A DNA stretch of 64,000 nucleotides from Physcomitrium patens. Taxonomy: Eukaryota; Streptophyta; Bryopsida; Funariales; Funariaceae. The notes beneath the pieces are model-generated. The model was not told where the DNA came from, did no database searches, and was given only the letters and a program-made list of their open reading frames with translations. Made by a program: the position numbers and the translations under genes. The stretch is taken from NCBI RefSeq assembly GCF_000002425.4, contig NC_037261.1, forward strand, positions 8,980,701 to 9,044,700, written 5' to 3'. Numbering within the stretch: the stretch's first letter is position 1; each line of letters opens with the position of its first letter. Positions 1 to 12,388 of this stretch are shown piece by piece.

Positions 1-2226
1 GAAGTCATTGAACTGCCTGGCTATACTTCGGAGGAGAAGTTGCGTATTGCCATGCGGCACCTTATACCCCGTGTTCTTGATCAACATGGTATTACTGACC
101 AGCATGTTCAAATATCAGAGGTTAGATGTTGTGCCATCTTTGAACAACTACTCAGTTCTTTGTTTATTGCCTCTTTGTCACTACGCAGATATTTTCCTCA
201 GGTATAAATCAGCTTCAGATGCTCATTTTGGACGAATTTTGGCTCTTAAATCGTTTATTATAGTGGAGCGGCAGAGTATTTCTGCTGTGAATTGTTAAGA
301 TTTATTGACTTGCTTTTTTTAAATGGGTGCAAAACAGTCGATGGTGGAGCTTATGATTTCAAGATACACTAGAGAGGCCGGGGTGCGCAATTTAGAACGA
401 CATATAGCAGCCTTAGCTAGGGCAGCGGCTGTGAAACTGACAGAGAAACTCCAAGTCGAGCGAGTGGCTCGTGATATGCAACCTGATGCTCCTCAAGTCA
501 TTGATCAAGGGCAAGGACCTGGAGGAATTGCCGATTCAGGAGAAGTGGAACTGGTTGTAGAGGTTGATGGCCATGCGCGTGAAGTTGCGCATGCTTCTGT
601 TCACGCAGAACCTCTTCTAGTCGATGAGGCAGTACTGGAAGTAGTATTAGGGGTATTCATCCCTCTCTCATCCTATGTTGTGAAAGATGGATATTATACT
701 GCCGTCCTTTCTGTAGTTAATTCATCCAGAGTTTCATGATGGGTTAATCAATGAAGAGCAGTCGAAGAGCTTGTGCTTTGTTTCTTTTGGAACTGAAGGA
801 GCTCCAAAACTTTCCTGTCGTTGCGCAAAGACAGTTAGCAACCTCATTTTCAATAGATTGGGTGTTTTCCCGACCAAACTAATCTGCTTTTGATTTTTTG
901 ACAGCCTCCAAAATTCGATGGAAAGGAAGCAGCTGAAAGAGTAGCCATTCCAGGGGTGGCTGTAGGATTAGTGTGGACAGCCGTTGGTGGTGAAGTTCAA
1001 TTTGTAGAAGCCACCGCGATGCTTGGAAAGGGAGAACTGCATCTAACAGGGCAATTAGGAGATGTAATCAAAGAATCAGCCCAGATTGCTCTGACATGGG
1101 TAAGTTTGTATTACTAAGAAGAAAAAAAATGGTTACAATTAGGTTATCTCCTGCTAGATGCATTAGGTACTTCACGAAATCGATGTGAACAAATTTGCAT
1201 CTTGACGTTGAAACTGCAATTGCAATTCAGGTGCGAGCCAGAGCAGCAGAGCTGAAGTTGCCAGAAGCAGAGGCGGGAAACCTGATGAAGGATAGAGATG
1301 TTCACATTCACTTTCCTGCAGGTGCAGTGCCGAAGGATGGTCCGTCAGCGGGCGTAACTTTAGTGACTGCCTTGGTGTCCTTGTTCGGCAAGAAATGTGT
1401 ACGAGCAGACACTGCGATGACCGGAGAAATGACTCTTAGAGGTCTCGTGCTTCCAGTTGGCGGTGTCAAAGATAAGGTGTGACATTGTTTCCCCTGTTTT
1501 CAGAATTTCTTTTCCGCGCAGATCTTATCACTGTACGGCAGGTTTAATTGCGCTATTTCTGAGTTATTCTATCATATTGCCTGTATGCTCCCTCTTAGAT
1601 GGCTTGAACGCTGGTGTAGTCTTCTGACAACTCTCTATATTCACGGCATTACAAACCTTTGTCTTGAAACAGATATTAGCTGCTCATCGTTGTGGACTGA
1701 AGAGAGTCATATTACCCGATCGTAACCGAAAAGACCTGCAGGAAGTTCCTCCAGCTATTCTTGCAAACATGGAGGTAATGGATATGCCTGAGTCGGACAT
1801 AGATCTTAGATCTCTTGTTGTTTACAGATTTTGTTAGAGATCACCTATATAGTGATCTCAACCCTTGCAAAGAGTGCAATGAGTTTACAGATCTAGAAGG
1901 CATTTTGAAACACTTTGCGCATCATTTCGTTGCTCTTTTTACTACAACGGTCTGCACAAGGGCTAGTGTAGGAATTTTTAGAGTAAACCAGTTGAGGTAA
2001 CAGGTAATTCTTTCTTATTTCGTCTTGTATTAAACAAATTTGATGTGTTCTTGTTTTTGATATACTTCTATAATTTTGTATTTCTATTTTTTTCCTCATT
2101 GCTCTCAAGTAACCAGTAAATCACGTTGCATCATTTATACAGATCCTTCTAGCGAAACGTATGGAGGATGTTTTGCATCACGCGTTTGAAACAGGGTGCC
2201 CATTGAAGCCTGCATCTCGCTTGTAG
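1..2226 (+). CDS. LON2: LON2-type peroxisomal Lon protease, 3' part (5' end outside window)
   Basis: ATP-dependent Lon serine protease that degrades or refolds peroxisomal matrix proteins. Exons read by eye: 1-120, 338-652, 905-1099, 1231-1476, 1673-1774 and 2143-2226. All borders are GT-AG, all are in phase 0, and together they give about 353 C-terminal residues. The first exon carries the end of the AAA+ module ([16 protein letters not shown]). The exon at 1231 carries the proteolytic Ser in DGPSAG (codon 1345-1347), and the catalytic Lys in GGVKDK is at 1468-1470. The protein ends in Ser-Arg-Leu, a type-1 peroxisomal targeting signal. That separates it from mitochondrial or chloroplast LON1/LON4. 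The ATPase Walker motifs lie upstream of the window. The C45 gene follows on the same strand about 860 bp away. The family call is secure; exact exon edges are inferred. Confidence 0.93.
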
Positions 2227-3087
2227 CTTCTGTAGTGTCCTGGCAAGGTCCCCTGCATTTTGGGTGAACTTGAAAGTTTATCAAGATGTTGGAATACTTG
2301 AAATTGACCTACTGCGTATGTTGAATTAGAGTGATTACCAGTGCACCAAAATTGTGCATGATTGTGCAGCATGAGTTGCTATATATGTTGGACATTGTAT
2401 AGAAAAAGCCATGGGGAGGCTGTCTCAACTGGAGATTATGAAAATTGGCGTAGATTCACTTACTGTAGGGTAATCAGTCGTAGCGTAACAGTAGCTAGAA
2501 TTTGGGACTGCAGTGGGTCATTGAGTGCATTATATTTTGATTTTCCAGTACTTTCAATTGCAAGCATTTTACTCTTGTCATGATTACTGCTTACTTTTGA
2601 CTCACAGCTTTGAAATTGTCGCTTTCCAAAATGTATGAAGGATGCTTTTAGCGCAGTTGTTAGAGGTCTTTTTTACGTCAATGAGATGAAGTTGGCACAC
2701 AGTAGCGGCATGATTTTAAACCAACGAGGTTTCAAAATCGATTTCTATATAATTCTTCGTAACAGGTGGAGAAACCACGTTAAATTTGGGTCAGCAAATT
2801 GTGATCTCCTGGCACCGTTTGGGTTCAGTTTTTGTAATGTGGAGATGTCAGTCGTTTGAATGTATCAAACTTTGGAATGCACAATTATGGGGCTGGTTAG
2901 CGGCATTCTCTGCACTATGGAATTCATCCATGGCCAATAGTTGTGTACAAGGCTGTCCACTCTGTATCTCATCCACACTGATCGACATTCTCGGTGGAGA
3001 TCCAACTAAGGCTTGCTCAGTTTTGATAATGGGGGAGGTAGGAGTAAAGTTGAGAGTGCAAAGGCGCAGGCTCTGAGGATTGTGACG
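2227..3087. other. intergenic: LON2 3' region and upstream region of the C45 gene
   Basis: No convincing gene. This stretch should hold the LON2 3' UTR and the 5' UTR/promoter of the next gene. Short open frames here have no recognisable motif. Confidence 0.6.
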
Positions 3088-5510
3088 ATGGCGGCAGATG
3101 AGCCATGGCTGCCCTGCTTGCACGTGAAGACTCGACGAGGTTACGAGCTGGGTCACGCAATTGGGAAATGGTTTCGGGGGTTGATTCACTCCAGGTTTGC
3201 GTCTGACCCGGCACTGCATTCCGAATTGCTTCCGTTTGCCGCGACTGAGGACGGGGAAAAGCTTGTCGCTGCACTTACCTCCGCGAACAGGTTCGTCACC
3301 GCCTTTAGAATCTCAGCGCCCACTGTTGTAAATTAGTTGTAGATTTTTGTGTAGCCCTCGTATAACCGCATTCTTATTCTTGTGAGAAACAATGTGGTAA
3401 GTTACACGCTGAGGAGCTAGTGCTTTGCATATCTTCTTCATTATTCGCCAGTGTCTCAAGAACTTCGTCCAATAGATCAATGAATTTTGCAATTAAAGTT
3501 TCAGCAGAGAAGTAACCAAGAAGACCTTGTCACCTCATACTTGAATCTCGAGAACCTGGCTTAATTTGTAGACAGTGGTGCTTGTTGGTGCAGAGAGCAG
3601 TTCCCTGTCTATTTCGAAGAATTACGCGGGACAGCCGATGGTGCGGAGGTGCCCTTCATTCAGGTGAGTATCTAGCTATTTTCTTAGTACGTGGGTCTCT
3701 TCCTGTTCGAATATATCTGCCTGAGCAAAGCCTTTGCACGTTGGGAAACCTAAATCCACCTAAAGACTAAATCAATGATGTACTGGAAGGTCTTTTTAAT
3801 CAACATGCGAAAAGAAATTGCACCATTTCTGGCCACCCCCATCAAGCGCGAGAAAGTAGGCGAAGCAGACCAATGCAGCACCATCCTGTTGAACACGGAA
3901 TCACTGGCCGTGATTGCACACAATGAAGATGCGGACGTTTCTCTTCTAAATCACGCGTAATATCGATGGTTTCTGTTACATTATTTGCTGTTATGACATC
4001 ACGTGGTGGGATTTAATTTCTCTGTTTCGTTACTTCTTTGAATGCATTGAGATTGCAGCCATGAAGTGTTTATGATGTTTGCGCACATGGTTTTAAAACT
4101 ATTTGAGGCTATGAGAATCTATCCGCAGATATCTGGTTCACGCGGAATTTGAAGATGGTTTATCATTCGTGGCTTACACATATGCTGGGGAGCTTCCAAG
4201 TTGCGCGTTTGGGTTTAACAGCCACGGTGTTGTGAGATTCCTTTTTTAGACTAGCTTGTATTAAATGTCAATGATAGTGTGTTTACAGCTTTGGAAAATT
4301 AGTTGCCGAACCCAATCGTTATGGTACTTGATTCAGTCCAACTAGAAACGTGGCCCCTCATTATGGTCTTTCAATTTTTGTACAGGTTTTCACTTTGAAT
4401 GCCGTGCCATTAGCTCCGGAGGAAGCTGTAGCAGGAGGAATATGCCGCAACTTTATATCAAGGGACCTGTTGGAAGCTTCGAATCATCGTGATGCACTTA
4501 AGGTAATTCTTGGAGTACCAAATTTAACCAAAGTTGTTCGTATCTTCAACTGTACATTTGAGCTGAGCATCTCCTTCTGTGCAGCGAGTATGCTTGTCGA
4601 ACAGATCTGTGGGGCATAACTACAACATTATGGATACCAACGAAGGGAAGATGATGACAGTGGAAGCAGCATCGAAAGGTAGATGGTCCGTAAAAGAAAT
4701 CGGAGCAGAACCTTTCTTCCATGCCAACATGTATGTACACCTTCATGTTAACCAGGTATAGGGCACCATTCATTACCGTCTAAGGCTGTATCGAGTCACT
4801 AACCCAACCCCGGTAGTTCTAGAGGACTAATTTTCTTAATTAACCATACTGGGTCTTGTACAGTCTAAGGAATTTGGAAACTCCCAGAGTACAGAGATGA
4901 AATTTTATATCTGTTGAAGAAAGTCTACTTATATACAGGTGTGGTCGGCATAGAGAAGATAAATTAGTTTCGTGGAACAGTTGTATCTTGATAGTAGACC
5001 GCAGCAATATATTTGGATATTAAAGTAAGTCTAAAGGTTTTGCATGTTCCAGGTTGCCAATGAGACCTCCTTGTACAGGCACAGGTGTGCAGATAGATAT
5101 TCAAAGCTCTCTAGAGATGACATGTTGTCTCTACTCGGTGATACTACTGACGAACCGTATCCGGTCTACATGCAAGGTATGCTGAGTTAATCCTCGTATT
5201 GCTAAAGTTGAATGAGATCAGCAGCTGGAGAAGTTAAGAAAAGGAAACATTCCAAGAAAAAAAAAAAAAAAAAAAAAAAAAAAACGCGACGTAGCATATG
5301 TGGCGCAAATGTGATATGAAATTCAGAAACAAATACAGTTGCAACAGCAAATTGAAGGATAAATTTTCTTCTCTGCTTGCAGGTCCCAAGCTCGTGACAC
5401 TATGCACGGCCGTCTTTGACTTGTATGTACTGAGTTGTACAATATTCCAAGGGAATCCTGAAAAGCAAGTCGTATACTCAACACTGCCTCTGACCCTTCC
5501 CTGGTCTTGA
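3088..5510 (+). CDS. peptidase C45 / acyl-CoA:6-aminopenicillanate acyltransferase-like protein
   Basis: Predicted N-terminal-nucleophile (Ntn) hydrolase of the C45/AAT family; the plant substrate is not known. Eight exons fit GT-AG rules with consistent phases: 3088-3290, 3594-3663, 3790-3956, 4129-4231, 4386-4502, 4585-4755, 5053-5176 and 5383-5510. They total 1083 nt, or 360 residues. The product starts MAADEPWLPCLHVK. It shows the family features YELGHAIG near residue 24, ELRGTADG near 77-84, VAIIAHNEDA-type NED after the core, YAGELPSCAFGFNSHG, GGICRNFISRDLLEA, and VGHNYNIMD. Cys120 in the context ADQCST is the expected nucleophile exposed by autocleavage. No signal peptide is evident, and the C-terminus LPWS is not a canonical PTS1. 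The start was chosen because it is the first ATG after stops in frame and gives the usual plant N-terminus. A 28-nt A run lies in the last intron. Confidence 0.9.
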
Positions 5511-6371
5511 ACTTCATCAAGATATTAGGGTGTCATTTGCTAACTTCAGTAGTGTATGCCAGTCATTATTGTGTAGGCCGAGAAACTGTATAAGCTAAAA
5601 GATCGACATTGCTAACGTGCAGAAATAGCCAATGTAGGTGAAGTGTGAGAGGTACCATGTGTGATATTCGCTATTTCCGATTGCAACGCTAGCTGTCTCA
5701 GGATAATACGTACTCAGCCAGTTTCTTCAGATAAATACCCCTCTATGTTCTGCTCTGCGTAGCCTAGTTGTCATAGGATTTGAATGTAGAAATGCTTGAG
5801 GTCGTATTATGAAGACGGTTCATTGGGTTAGATGCTTGTCAAGAGGATGATAAGTACAGACTATTGCATTGGAACACTTTCAACATCCAAGAAACAGTTA
5901 GGACTCTGTTACGATTGTACCAAGACCTTTAGCAGCGGAAATCGTCCTAAGGTGTTTCAGGTCGATGTTTCACGTTCAGCATCACGAGTCGCAGCATGCT
6001 CTTGAAAACTGTCTGCTCTAATGTATTAATGCAACGATACAAATGAATTGCGTTGGTAAACTCACAAAAAGACGGCTGTGAACAATCTATTACAAACAAA
6101 TTAAGGAGGCATTCAAGTTATATGCGAGCGGTAGAGAAAAGATTGCCCATAAACGTAACCGAGTTCCAGCCTCATTGATTCAAATGCGCAATAATCACCT
6201 AAAACTGGCTATCTAAGTTCATAATGCACATAGTGTATGTACATTCCAATGCAAGACATGTCTACTTAAAGGCGATATACGAAATTCACTGTGCTACAAT
6301 ATTGATAGGGGAACTGTCTCGTTCCATACTATCGAGTGGAGTATGACTACAAGCATTTGAACGATTCCTTC
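5511..6371. other. convergent 3' intergenic region
   Basis: The region between the stop of the C45 gene (+) and the stop of the EF-hand gene (-) should contain both 3' UTRs. No further gene is seen on either strand. Confidence 0.6.
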
Positions 6372-7301
6372 TCATGCAGCGACAAAAGGGATCACCATAA
6401 GCATGAAAGATGTATAATCGAATGTTGCATTTCCGGTGAGTGATTTGTCTTGTCCCTTGAACTTCTCGGTCAAGCCTTTGACGACAAATCCACACTCCAC
6501 AAAGTTGTCATAACCAATGCTTCTGCTCCCGCCTGTGACATCATACTTAGAAACAAGCATCTGCAGAACAGACGGAGGAATGTTGAAGTTGAAGCTCATC
6601 AGAGCCTGGTGCAACTCCTGCGCATCAATAGATCCACTCCCGTCCCTGTCAAACTCGCTGAACTTCTTGTTCCACTGCTGAATTTCTTTCCACAGCTTCG
6701 CGAAGCCAACCGGGCCGATTCGGGTCGAATCATTCTTAAGATCACCAAAGAGATGCAGCATAAGGCGAAGGGTTCGCGGAGAAAATGCAACTCGGCCAGT
6801 GGACAAAACCCTTCCTAGTTCGTGGGCATCGATGGTACCGCTTCTATCAAGATCCGCCATCTGGAACAACCTTGTGACTTCGGGATCGGTTCCAGGAGGA
6901 AAGCCTCCTCCACCGCCCGGCGCAGGGTAGCCTCCTTGTTGTGGCGGATACTGTCCATAGCCGCCGCCTTGAGGCTGTGAGTAGCCTCCATATCCTCCCG
7001 GTGCTGGAGGAGCTCCATACCCGCTAACTGGAGGAGCTCCATAGCCAGCAGGAGCCCCAGACGTTGCTCCATAGCCCCCTGGAGCTTGACCCGGCGCTCC
7101 ATAACACCCAGGCGCTGATGCATAAGGTCCTGCCGGCGGTGCTGCATAAGGAGCCGCGGGCTGGGCACCATAACCCGAAGCATAACCTCCCGATGTCGGA
7201 GGCTGTCCATAACCAGTCGGTGCACCATACCCACTAGGTGCAGCAGGCTGTCCATAACCTGCCGGCGCACCATACCCCGTCGGTGGTTGTTTGCCCGCCA
7301 T
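6372..7301 (-). CDS. penta-EF-hand (ALG-2/PDCD6-like) calcium-binding protein with Gly/Tyr/Pro-rich N-terminus
   Basis: Calcium sensor of the plant PEF group, similar to the CML48/49/50 type. The coding region is a single 309-residue exon. The ATG at 7301 (MAGKQPPTGYGAP) was chosen over an in-frame ATG 43 codons upstream. The upstream extension is a Val-rich then hydrophobic stretch untypical of the family and reads like 5' UTR. Residues 1-140 are low complexity, with many YGAP/YGQP-like repeats rich in Gly, Pro, Tyr and Ala. EF1 has a canonical loop at 150-161 (DLDRSGTIDAHE), and EF3 at 218-229 (DRDGSGSIDAQE). EF2, EF4 and EF5 are recognisable but degenerate, as is usual. The protein ends FMLMVIPFVAA. 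The N-terminal repeats probably give membrane or partner interactions and self-association, by analogy with ALG-2/annexin-type Gly/Pro/Tyr tails. It is transcribed convergently to the C45 gene. Confidence 0.92.
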   Translation of the reverse strand: MAGKQPPTGYGAPAGYGQPAAPSGYGAPTGYGQPPTSGGYASGYGAQPAAPYAAPPAGPYASAPGCYGAPGQAPGGYGATSGAPAGYGAPPVSGYGAPPAPGGYGGYSQPQGGGYGQYPPQQGGYPAPGGGGGFPPGTDPEVTRLFQMADLDRSGTIDAHELGRVLSTGRVAFSPRTLRLMLHLFGDLKNDSTRIGPVGFAKLWKEIQQWNKKFSEFDRDGSGSIDAQELHQALMSFNFNIPPSVLQMLVSKYDVTGGSRSIGYDNFVECGFVVKGLTEKFKGQDKSLTGNATFDYTSFMLMVIPFVAA

Positions 7302-9481
7302 ACTGCAGTTACACGACAACACACAAACACTCAAAAAACAAACCTTTACACTATCACTACTAGAAAAAACGAAACGCACGACCCTGAATAAGATCGCGGA
7401 AACAACGACGACGACAATGACAACAACCACATCAAAACCTTGCGAATATCTTGAAGCAGCTGGGGCTAGGAGAGATATATGATTTGCGGGGGGTGAGGGG
7501 GATGGGGAGAAAAGTCAGCAGTCAGCAAGCGAGCTCTTCGTGCTCCTTCAGCGCGCTGTGTTGTAGGCAACGCAGTCGCATGGCCGCTACCCTACCGAAC
7601 CACTTGACGACCTCCGAAAGAGGGTTCAGGCCTCCGATCCAGGCCAAGGGATTGAAGACGACGACTTTTTGATTTCGACCCACAATGTTTCCTCGCCTTA
7701 AAATTAGCCTTTGTCTACTCATCAGCTGCCCCGAAGTCGACGCATCCCTTTCTAAACGCAGTGGATCTTTCCTACCTCTCCGCTCCGCTTCCGAGCACAC
7801 GGGACCTCGTTATCGTCTGTAGAGAGAGACTAGGTTATCACCGGCTTCAGTCGGCCTCGCTCTAGCGGTGCTGCTGACGGGGCTGCGAACGGCGACCCCC
7901 AGTCGTGCCTCTTTGATAGTCACCACTTGAGAGTATGGATATTACAGCCCATTTTTCGATTGAATACACACTCACACTCATAAGTATGCATATGAATACA
8001 CACACACATTCATATATATATATATATATGTGTATGTGTGTGTGTGTGTATATGTGTTTGTGTGCATGGGTATGTGTCAGATATTATTTGTAATTGGGTT
8101 GTTTATTTCACTTTATTTTTATTTTTATTTTTATTTTGGGATTGTTGCTTGAGTGACATGTGTTAGTCATGTATGCTGTGTTTCTTGTGCTAACTATTAT
8201 GTTTGAAATATTTTTTGACCAAGGATACGTGCAGACAGATGTGACTTACATGATGATGAATTGTTTTGTAATTTTCTTTCTGTGACACACAAATTTTACT
8301 CCAAAATTAGACAGTTGAGAAATAATAACAACAATAATAATTCATATAGAATATGATTATGGTTTTGCTAACAATTTTGATGTAGAAAACAACCATGAAA
8401 TGAATAGAAATATGTATGCATGCATCTAACAGTTATGAAAAGCAATTGTTAGTGTGCTTTGTTGTTGAATTTTAATTTTAAATATTTCATGAACCATGAT
8501 GACAACTTTCATCAATGTTGGTATTGCTTAAGTAACAAAATCAAACTTCTATGATAGGATCCTTGGTTTGAAAGCTGTAAGAGTAGTTGTATAAAAAATA
8601 GAGGATTTTAAGTGTAAGATATTCTATGTTTTATTTATGTACATGTAAAATCTTACAAATATTCCATACAACATTCGAATTGAGAACATCTATTGACTTA
8701 GCTATACATGGATATAAAAATCCTATCCAAAAAGATCAAGAAGTAGATATCAAGATTGATTCTATCTGCACCAATGAAATAACTACAATAATCACATAAA
8801 TCATATTAATTCAGCAAGGCTTGTATACTACAAAATACAAATAAATGAAAAAAGTATATTCTTAAAATTTAATTTTTTTAATGAGAATATTATGAAACTA
8901 AGAATGTACTTGGTCTTACCTTAGGTATACTTAATGCTTGAAAGAAAAAGAAAAAGAAAAAGAATATATAATTTATTTAAAATAAAATAAAATATAGATT
9001 TTTTTTTTGAATAAATGTGATAATGTGAGAGTAACATCAATCATACACATTTACCTGGATGAGTCATTGTAAAATTGAAATAAAATCAAAAGAATGTGAT
9101 AAAAAGTTAATAGGTTTCAAAAATCACAATAAAATAGAGATGAAATCCAAAAATTAAATAAGGGAACCATTAGGTAGACATTCTTATTTTATTGCGTAGA
9201 CATCTCTTGTGCCACACACTCTTGTATATACACACTAAAATTCTTAGTTACACTAAAAATTTTAAAATAACTTTACATTAAAAGATATGTGTGCATTTCC
9301 ATGAATATGATGAAGACAGCTCAGCTCAGCTTTTAGAATGTAGAATAACGAATCTAGCTTTGATTTTCAAAACACACAGTCAATAACTAGTGAAACTGTA
9401 ATCCGAAGAGTATTGATGTAAATTCAAACAGATTCTGATATAGGTCATGAAAAAAAATAAGGGCAGAAGGAAATACATTAC
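7302..9481. other. upstream region of the EF-hand gene, then AT-rich DNA
   Basis: About 600 bp upstream of the EF-hand ATG are of mixed to high GC and probably hold the promoter and 5' UTR. From about 7980 the sequence becomes AT-rich, with microsatellites. No gene or transposon ends were recognised. Confidence 0.5.
7965..8070. repeat. CA/TA/TG microsatellite cluster
   Basis: A run of CACACA and TATATA is followed by TGTGTG repeats, then ATTTT-type repeats at about 8110-8140. It is a simple-sequence region marking the change from genic to AT-rich DNA. Confidence 0.8.
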
Positions 9482-10613
9482 CTGAATAAAACCAAAGAAA
9501 TTCAGGACCAAGAGGCTTGTGAAAAGCAAGGGACCCAAAAAGTGGAAGTCCATCCCCTTCTTAGCAGCCCAGTAGGTGTAACCAGTTAGCGACACCACCA
9601 CCATGGTCGTTAAATCCAAAGCTTCCAAGACAATTGGCACAGTTTACAATATCAATCCAGTCGAAGATACTGAGTGACATTGAGATAAAACAGCTGCAAG
9701 TATAAGAGTATCATAAGAAGCTACGATTAATCATGATCAGTAAAATATGAAGAGAAATAGGTAAATAGCCATTAAATTCAGAAAAGTCTCAAGCGGGAAA
9801 ATCAACTAGAGTGCAGATTCGGTATCAACAAAGGGTCTCATGAAACAATAAAGAATGTATTAAGAGCAGACCAGTTTTCAGTTTTTAGAATTCGCAACCA
9901 TAAAGATTACATGTGCGTAGTGCCATGGAGCTCGATATACCAATCGAAAGACTCATAGCTACAGTAAGTAGTCCCAATAAAAAAAGGTTCAAAGTATGGT
10001 TTTGAGGGTAATCGTACAGATGACACATAACTGCAAGAACAAACAACTCTGGTGAAACGACGTTCATGTGTGCATTAAGGTATATAACCAAGTATGCTTG
10101 ATAAGCGTCCATCCACAAACAACTGCTCTTGAATTGTTTACCAGAAACAATACTTGTTAATCTCAACGACATCAGAGTTAGATAGAATAGATAAAGAATC
10201 ACACAGCTTCAACATACACAGAAAATAGAGCATGCGGAATCGTTAAAGAAGTAGCCACCTCTTTAGTGAATTTCAGTGTATTCACTGGAAGGAACGATAT
10301 TAAAAGTATGAAGAGAGGGGTATTAATGTGGGGTAGAGGACCAACCCTAGTGTCTGTTGAATAAACGTTTTGAAGCCTCAAAACACACAACGGATCCAGC
10401 AACTATGGTCGTTAGCAGAAGTTGAACACTGAGGACTTCGTACACTTTTCTGATAAATCCCCATCTGATAAATGGCTTTGAAGAAAATAGCGTATTTTCC
10501 TCAAAGCCAACACCTGGGTATCACACAGACGACTCACCGACTCCTGCCTCAAGGTCATCAAACCTGTCGTTCTTGAGCCCCCCGTTGAAGTCCGCCATTT
10601 TGATAGCATCCAT
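9482..10613 (-). pseudogene. LIFEGUARD / BAX-inhibitor-1-like (TMBIM) gene fragment
   Basis: A broken copy of a plant LFG-type multi-pass membrane protein, a suppressor of cell death in ER/Golgi membranes. Reading from 10613, the frame gives MDAIKMADFNGG..DDLEAGVGESSV, an in-frame TGA, then YPGVGFEEN..FIRWGFIRKVYEVLSVQLLLTTIVAGSVV, the family's first membrane segment. After a degenerate stretch, NLFLLGLLTVAMSLSIG (about 9930-10000) matches the third segment. The part near 9482-9640 (LEALDLTTMVVVSLTGYTYWAAKKG..FLGPLLFTSLLVL) matches the following conserved block and ends at a possible GT donor. The C-terminal exons with the last membrane segments are absent. Intron-like gaps are retained, so it is not a processed copy. 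Stops, frame changes and truncation make it a pseudogene. Confidence 0.8.
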
Positions 10614-11387
10614 TCCCATATCACAAGCTCATACAAGCTCAGGTATCTCAAGCCTACTCAGTACCCTCAACACCCAACTGTTGAAGTCAGTTGCACAACA
10701 AGCATTTTTAGTTTCATGATAAGTTCAGTTAAAATTTAAGATCCAGAATCTGAAGGTTAATAAACAAGAACACTACACGATAAGCATTCAAAATTTCCAT
10801 ATGTAACTCTTTTCAATTCAAGATCCCTTAGAATTCTCGCTCTTAACCTACAGAAATATTGACACCGAGGAAATAGCAGTACTAAGAATTCAGACATACA
10901 GGTATTGTGGTAATCATGCACAAATGACCTCTACATGTACAATTCCCAGTACCGAATGCAATACAAACAATAGTATCCAAAACCTCTATCATCTACTGTC
11001 ACGGTTACTAAATTAATTACAAACAGACACGATAGATAACCTGGTAGAAATCTCTTTCAGATCAACCTTGAATTCAACACCTAATCTCGAGAATTCTGAC
11101 CTCAGCGCCTTTTAGCAAACACCGATGTTCCGCAAAGGTTTAAAATGTCCAAAATTCTGCAAAGAGATGGCAATGCGATCCAAAGAGAACACAAACTCTT
11201 ACTATACAAGGGTGAGGCAATAAATGTATGTATGTGTGCTCAGATTCATGGGCCTTCGACAAACTGGACTACAAGCACGAGACTGAAGGTATACCTGAGG
11301 TGGATATCCTGTTTCAATCAGACTGGTCAGGTTATCACCACCCAAGTATCTGGATGTCAGAAGATGGGCAATCTTGGAGGGGGATTA
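10614..11387. other. intergenic flank left of the Harbinger insertion
   Basis: Mixed-composition DNA without a recognised gene. Two short open frames overlap at 11145-11414 and run into the transposon end, but show no domain I recognise. The last three bases (11385-11387, TTA) are the target duplication of the Harbinger element. Confidence 0.5.
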
Positions 11388-11857
11388 GGGCCTCATCCCA
11401 ATCTCAATGGATAGGCAATGTTATTCTTGGATTTTGCTTGCACTTGGAGATCTCTGCAATGCAAAGTCCGCCCAATTTCAAAATTTCCAATTCCATATGT
11501 AAGGGAGTGAAGCATTTTATGACTCAGAGCCTACTTGCATAATATTTTTGGAGAGGAATTTTTTTACCCTTTCATTTTTGTAATTTATATATTGTAATAT
11601 ATTTACGTTTTGTGTCACATATTTCTTAGGCTTATAGTTGTTAAGTATAATTTTTTTAAATTATTATGGATGAAGTTTTGAAAACTTCATTTGCATGTAA
11701 TTTTTGTTAAAATCATCCAATCTTGAAGTTTAATACCATTTTGAAAATGACACTTAATAATGAAGAGCGTGATCATAATGAGATTCTATTTCAATCATGG
11801 ATGTAAAAAAAATATTTGTACAAGTCCATTGATCAATTTAAAAAACAAAGTTTGAAC
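11388..11857 (+). repeat. left terminal inverted repeat of Harbinger element
   Basis: About 470 bp match the inverse of 33346-33780 with small gaps. Shared blocks include GGCAATGTTATTCTTGGA, TAAGGGAGTGAAG, TGGATGAAGTTTTGAAAAC and AAAGTTTGAAC. The extreme end differs from its partner by a short insertion after the first 13 bases. Confidence 0.85.
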
Positions 11858-12346
11858 AACAAAATTACACAAAAAACTTTGATTTGACACATCTTTTTCA
11901 TATGAAGTCCATTTTTACTTATTTTGATTATTTTGAAAACCTTATAAAATTTTCTTTAAGATTTTGATGATTAATATTCTTCAATTTTTTACTATAATTT
12001 TCTTATGTAGAAAATAGGTTCTCAAAGTCCTCTCATTGATTTCAATAGAAAACCTTAGTTAATAATTCTTGAAACACAATCACATAATGAAATTAAGATA
12101 GAATTGAAGAAAATTTATGGTAGTGAAGATAGTAGAGTTTACAAAATTGAGAGATAATCCTTGACAAAGACTCTATCCATGTGTCATTGAAAAAAATTAG
12201 ATTTTGAGAAATATAGACTAAGCAAATTATAATGTGTGCATATGACTATAGTTCCAAAGCAATGAAAAGTTATGGCAAATGATTTGTAGGAAAGGGGTGT
12301 ACATAGAAACCAACAAATAGGAGTAGTTATAACCAGATTTCAAAAA

Positions 12347-12388
<42 letters not shown>

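Noticed and set aside
6450-6818. 122-codon plus-strand open frame opposite the EF-hand gene
   Set aside because: It is antisense to a clearly coding EF-hand exon and has no family features; a shadow frame.
7301-7430. upstream in-frame start of the EF-hand gene (43 extra codons)
   Set aside because: The extension is a simple Val/hydrophobic run absent from the family; the Met at 7301 gives the usual MxGKQPPxGYG start.
11145-11542. two overlapping ORFs at the left Harbinger junction
   Set aside because: They run across the transposon boundary at 11388 and show no recognisable domain.
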